From Arthrobacter jiangjiafuii (GTDB lineage: Bacteria; Actinomycetota; Actinomycetes; Actinomycetales; Micrococcaceae): a DNA stretch of 64,000 nt. A model generated the notes under the pieces. That model ran no database searches, had not been told where the DNA came from, and worked only from the letters and a program-made list of their open reading frames with translations. Positions 63,703-64,000 of this stretch are shown here, piece after piece. Numbering within the stretch: the first letter of the stretch is position 1; the number at the start of each line of letters is the position of its first letter. Location of the stretch: contig NZ_CP076022.1 in the NCBI RefSeq assembly GCF_018622995.1, forward strand, positions 3,410,001-3,474,000, written 5' to 3'. Position numbers and translations under genes: made by a program.

Positions 63703-64000
63703 CGGCCGCTCCCCTGGGACACCGGCTCCCTTCCGGGCCGGCGCACAAACACCCGCCGGCGGTACAGGAACTGCTGGTGCAGGAACTGCTGGTGCAGGAA
63801 CTGCTGGAAGAAGCCTGGCCAGCCCCGGCGGCCGGGACCGGGAGAGCTGGAAAAGACTCCGGGACGCCACAGCCCCCGGCCCCACCAGCTGCCCCAGCTG
63901 CCCCAGCTGATCCGTCAGCGACGGATCGGTGCTGGCATCGGCCGCCGCTGCCAGATCGAGGTAGCTGTCCAGGGAATGCGCAGGCCCCAGGCCGGGATCG
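63679..64000 (-). CDS. 3' end of an unidentified gene running off the window
   Basis: Open from the window edge (frame starts at base 63999) to the stop at 63679. Coding-looking start: DPGLGPAHSLDSYLDLAAAA then DASTDPSLTDQLGQLGQLVG. The tail is low-complexity, with three PAVPA repeats encoded by 15-bp tandem repeats, and overlaps the holin gene end by 24 bases. Product cannot be recognised from this fragment. Confidence 0.5.
   Translation of the reverse strand, partial: DPGLGPAHSLDSYLDLAAAADASTDPSLTDQLGQLGQLVGPGAVASRSLFQLSRSRPPGLARLLPAVPAPAVPAPAVPVPPAGVCAPARKGAGVPGERPLLSGPGQ
63765..63809. repeat. 15-bp tandem repeat, three copies
   Basis: CAGGAACTGCTGGTG at 63765 and 63780, with a third copy differing in the last two bases at 63795. 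In the minus-strand frame it encodes PAVPA units of the partial gene at the window end. Copy number may vary between strains. Confidence 0.75.

Overview
The window is high-GC, densely coded DNA from an actinobacterium. Protein families and gene order (uricase/allantoinase island, gcvPTH-glyA-sdaA operon with a tandem glycine riboswitch, Asp23/AmaP/DUF6286 cell-envelope cluster, actinobacterial E1alpha/E1beta/E2 operon) fit a member of the Micrococcaceae, most likely Arthrobacter or a close relative. This is inferred from protein character; no marker gene such as rRNA is present. No tRNA, rRNA, CRISPR array, insertion sequence or prophage was seen.

Layout. 1-9.5 kb: a partial manganese catalase, a serine carboxypeptidase, membrane proteins, a stress-type short-chain dehydrogenase, two drug-type MFS exporters, a universal stress protein and a TetR regulator with its operator. 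9.5-24 kb: RraA-like and hydrolase genes, then a purine-catabolic island. The left arm (minus strand) runs fused OHCU decarboxylase/HIU hydrolase, uricase, DUF6986 aldolase-like protein, ureidoglycine aminohydrolase, allantoinase, with a CitE-like lyase beyond. An 8-oxoguanine/guanine deaminase lies between the arms. The right arm (plus strand) has XdhC, an FAD subunit and a fused [2Fe-2S]/molybdopterin dehydrogenase. 24-29 kb: FAD-linked 2-hydroxyacid oxidase plus lactate permease, and a sodium/alanine symporter. 29.5-37 kb: gcvP-gcvT-gcvH-glyA-sdaA behind a tandem glycine riboswitch, with a divergent D-Ser/D-Ala/Gly permease. Together these take purines, glycine, serine and alanine to glyoxylate, pyruvate and C1 units; malate synthase (45-46.7 kb) and alanine dehydrogenase (47.3-48.4 kb) extend the same theme.

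38.8-45 kb: an MBL-fold protein, a DUF805 protein, then a two-armed Asp23/Gls24 envelope-stress locus (Asp23, a 59-residue DUF2273-like peptide, a second Asp23, DUF6286, AmaP) divergent from an ECF sigma factor and further small Asp23-like genes. 48-53.7 kb: aromatic-acid-type MFS carrier, large-subunit catalase, TetR and FMN reductase with a clear operator.

53.7-56.6 kb is the most unusual stretch. A stand-alone thiopeptide-type (SpaB_C) protein is followed by a 63-residue protein with a strong RBS and preceded by a 9-codon ORF (MTTKVWDWI) with its own RBS and a short tandem repeat after its stop. It is divergent from a TrmB/LuxR-type regulator, and a perfect 35-bp palindrome lies beyond its 3' end. 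It may be a minimal peptide-modification or signalling locus. 56.6-64 kb: a LysN/MocR-type aminotransferase, a small membrane protein, the E1alpha/E1beta/E2 operon, a HisC/Pat aminotransferase, a holin-like membrane protein and the 3' end of an unidentified gene.
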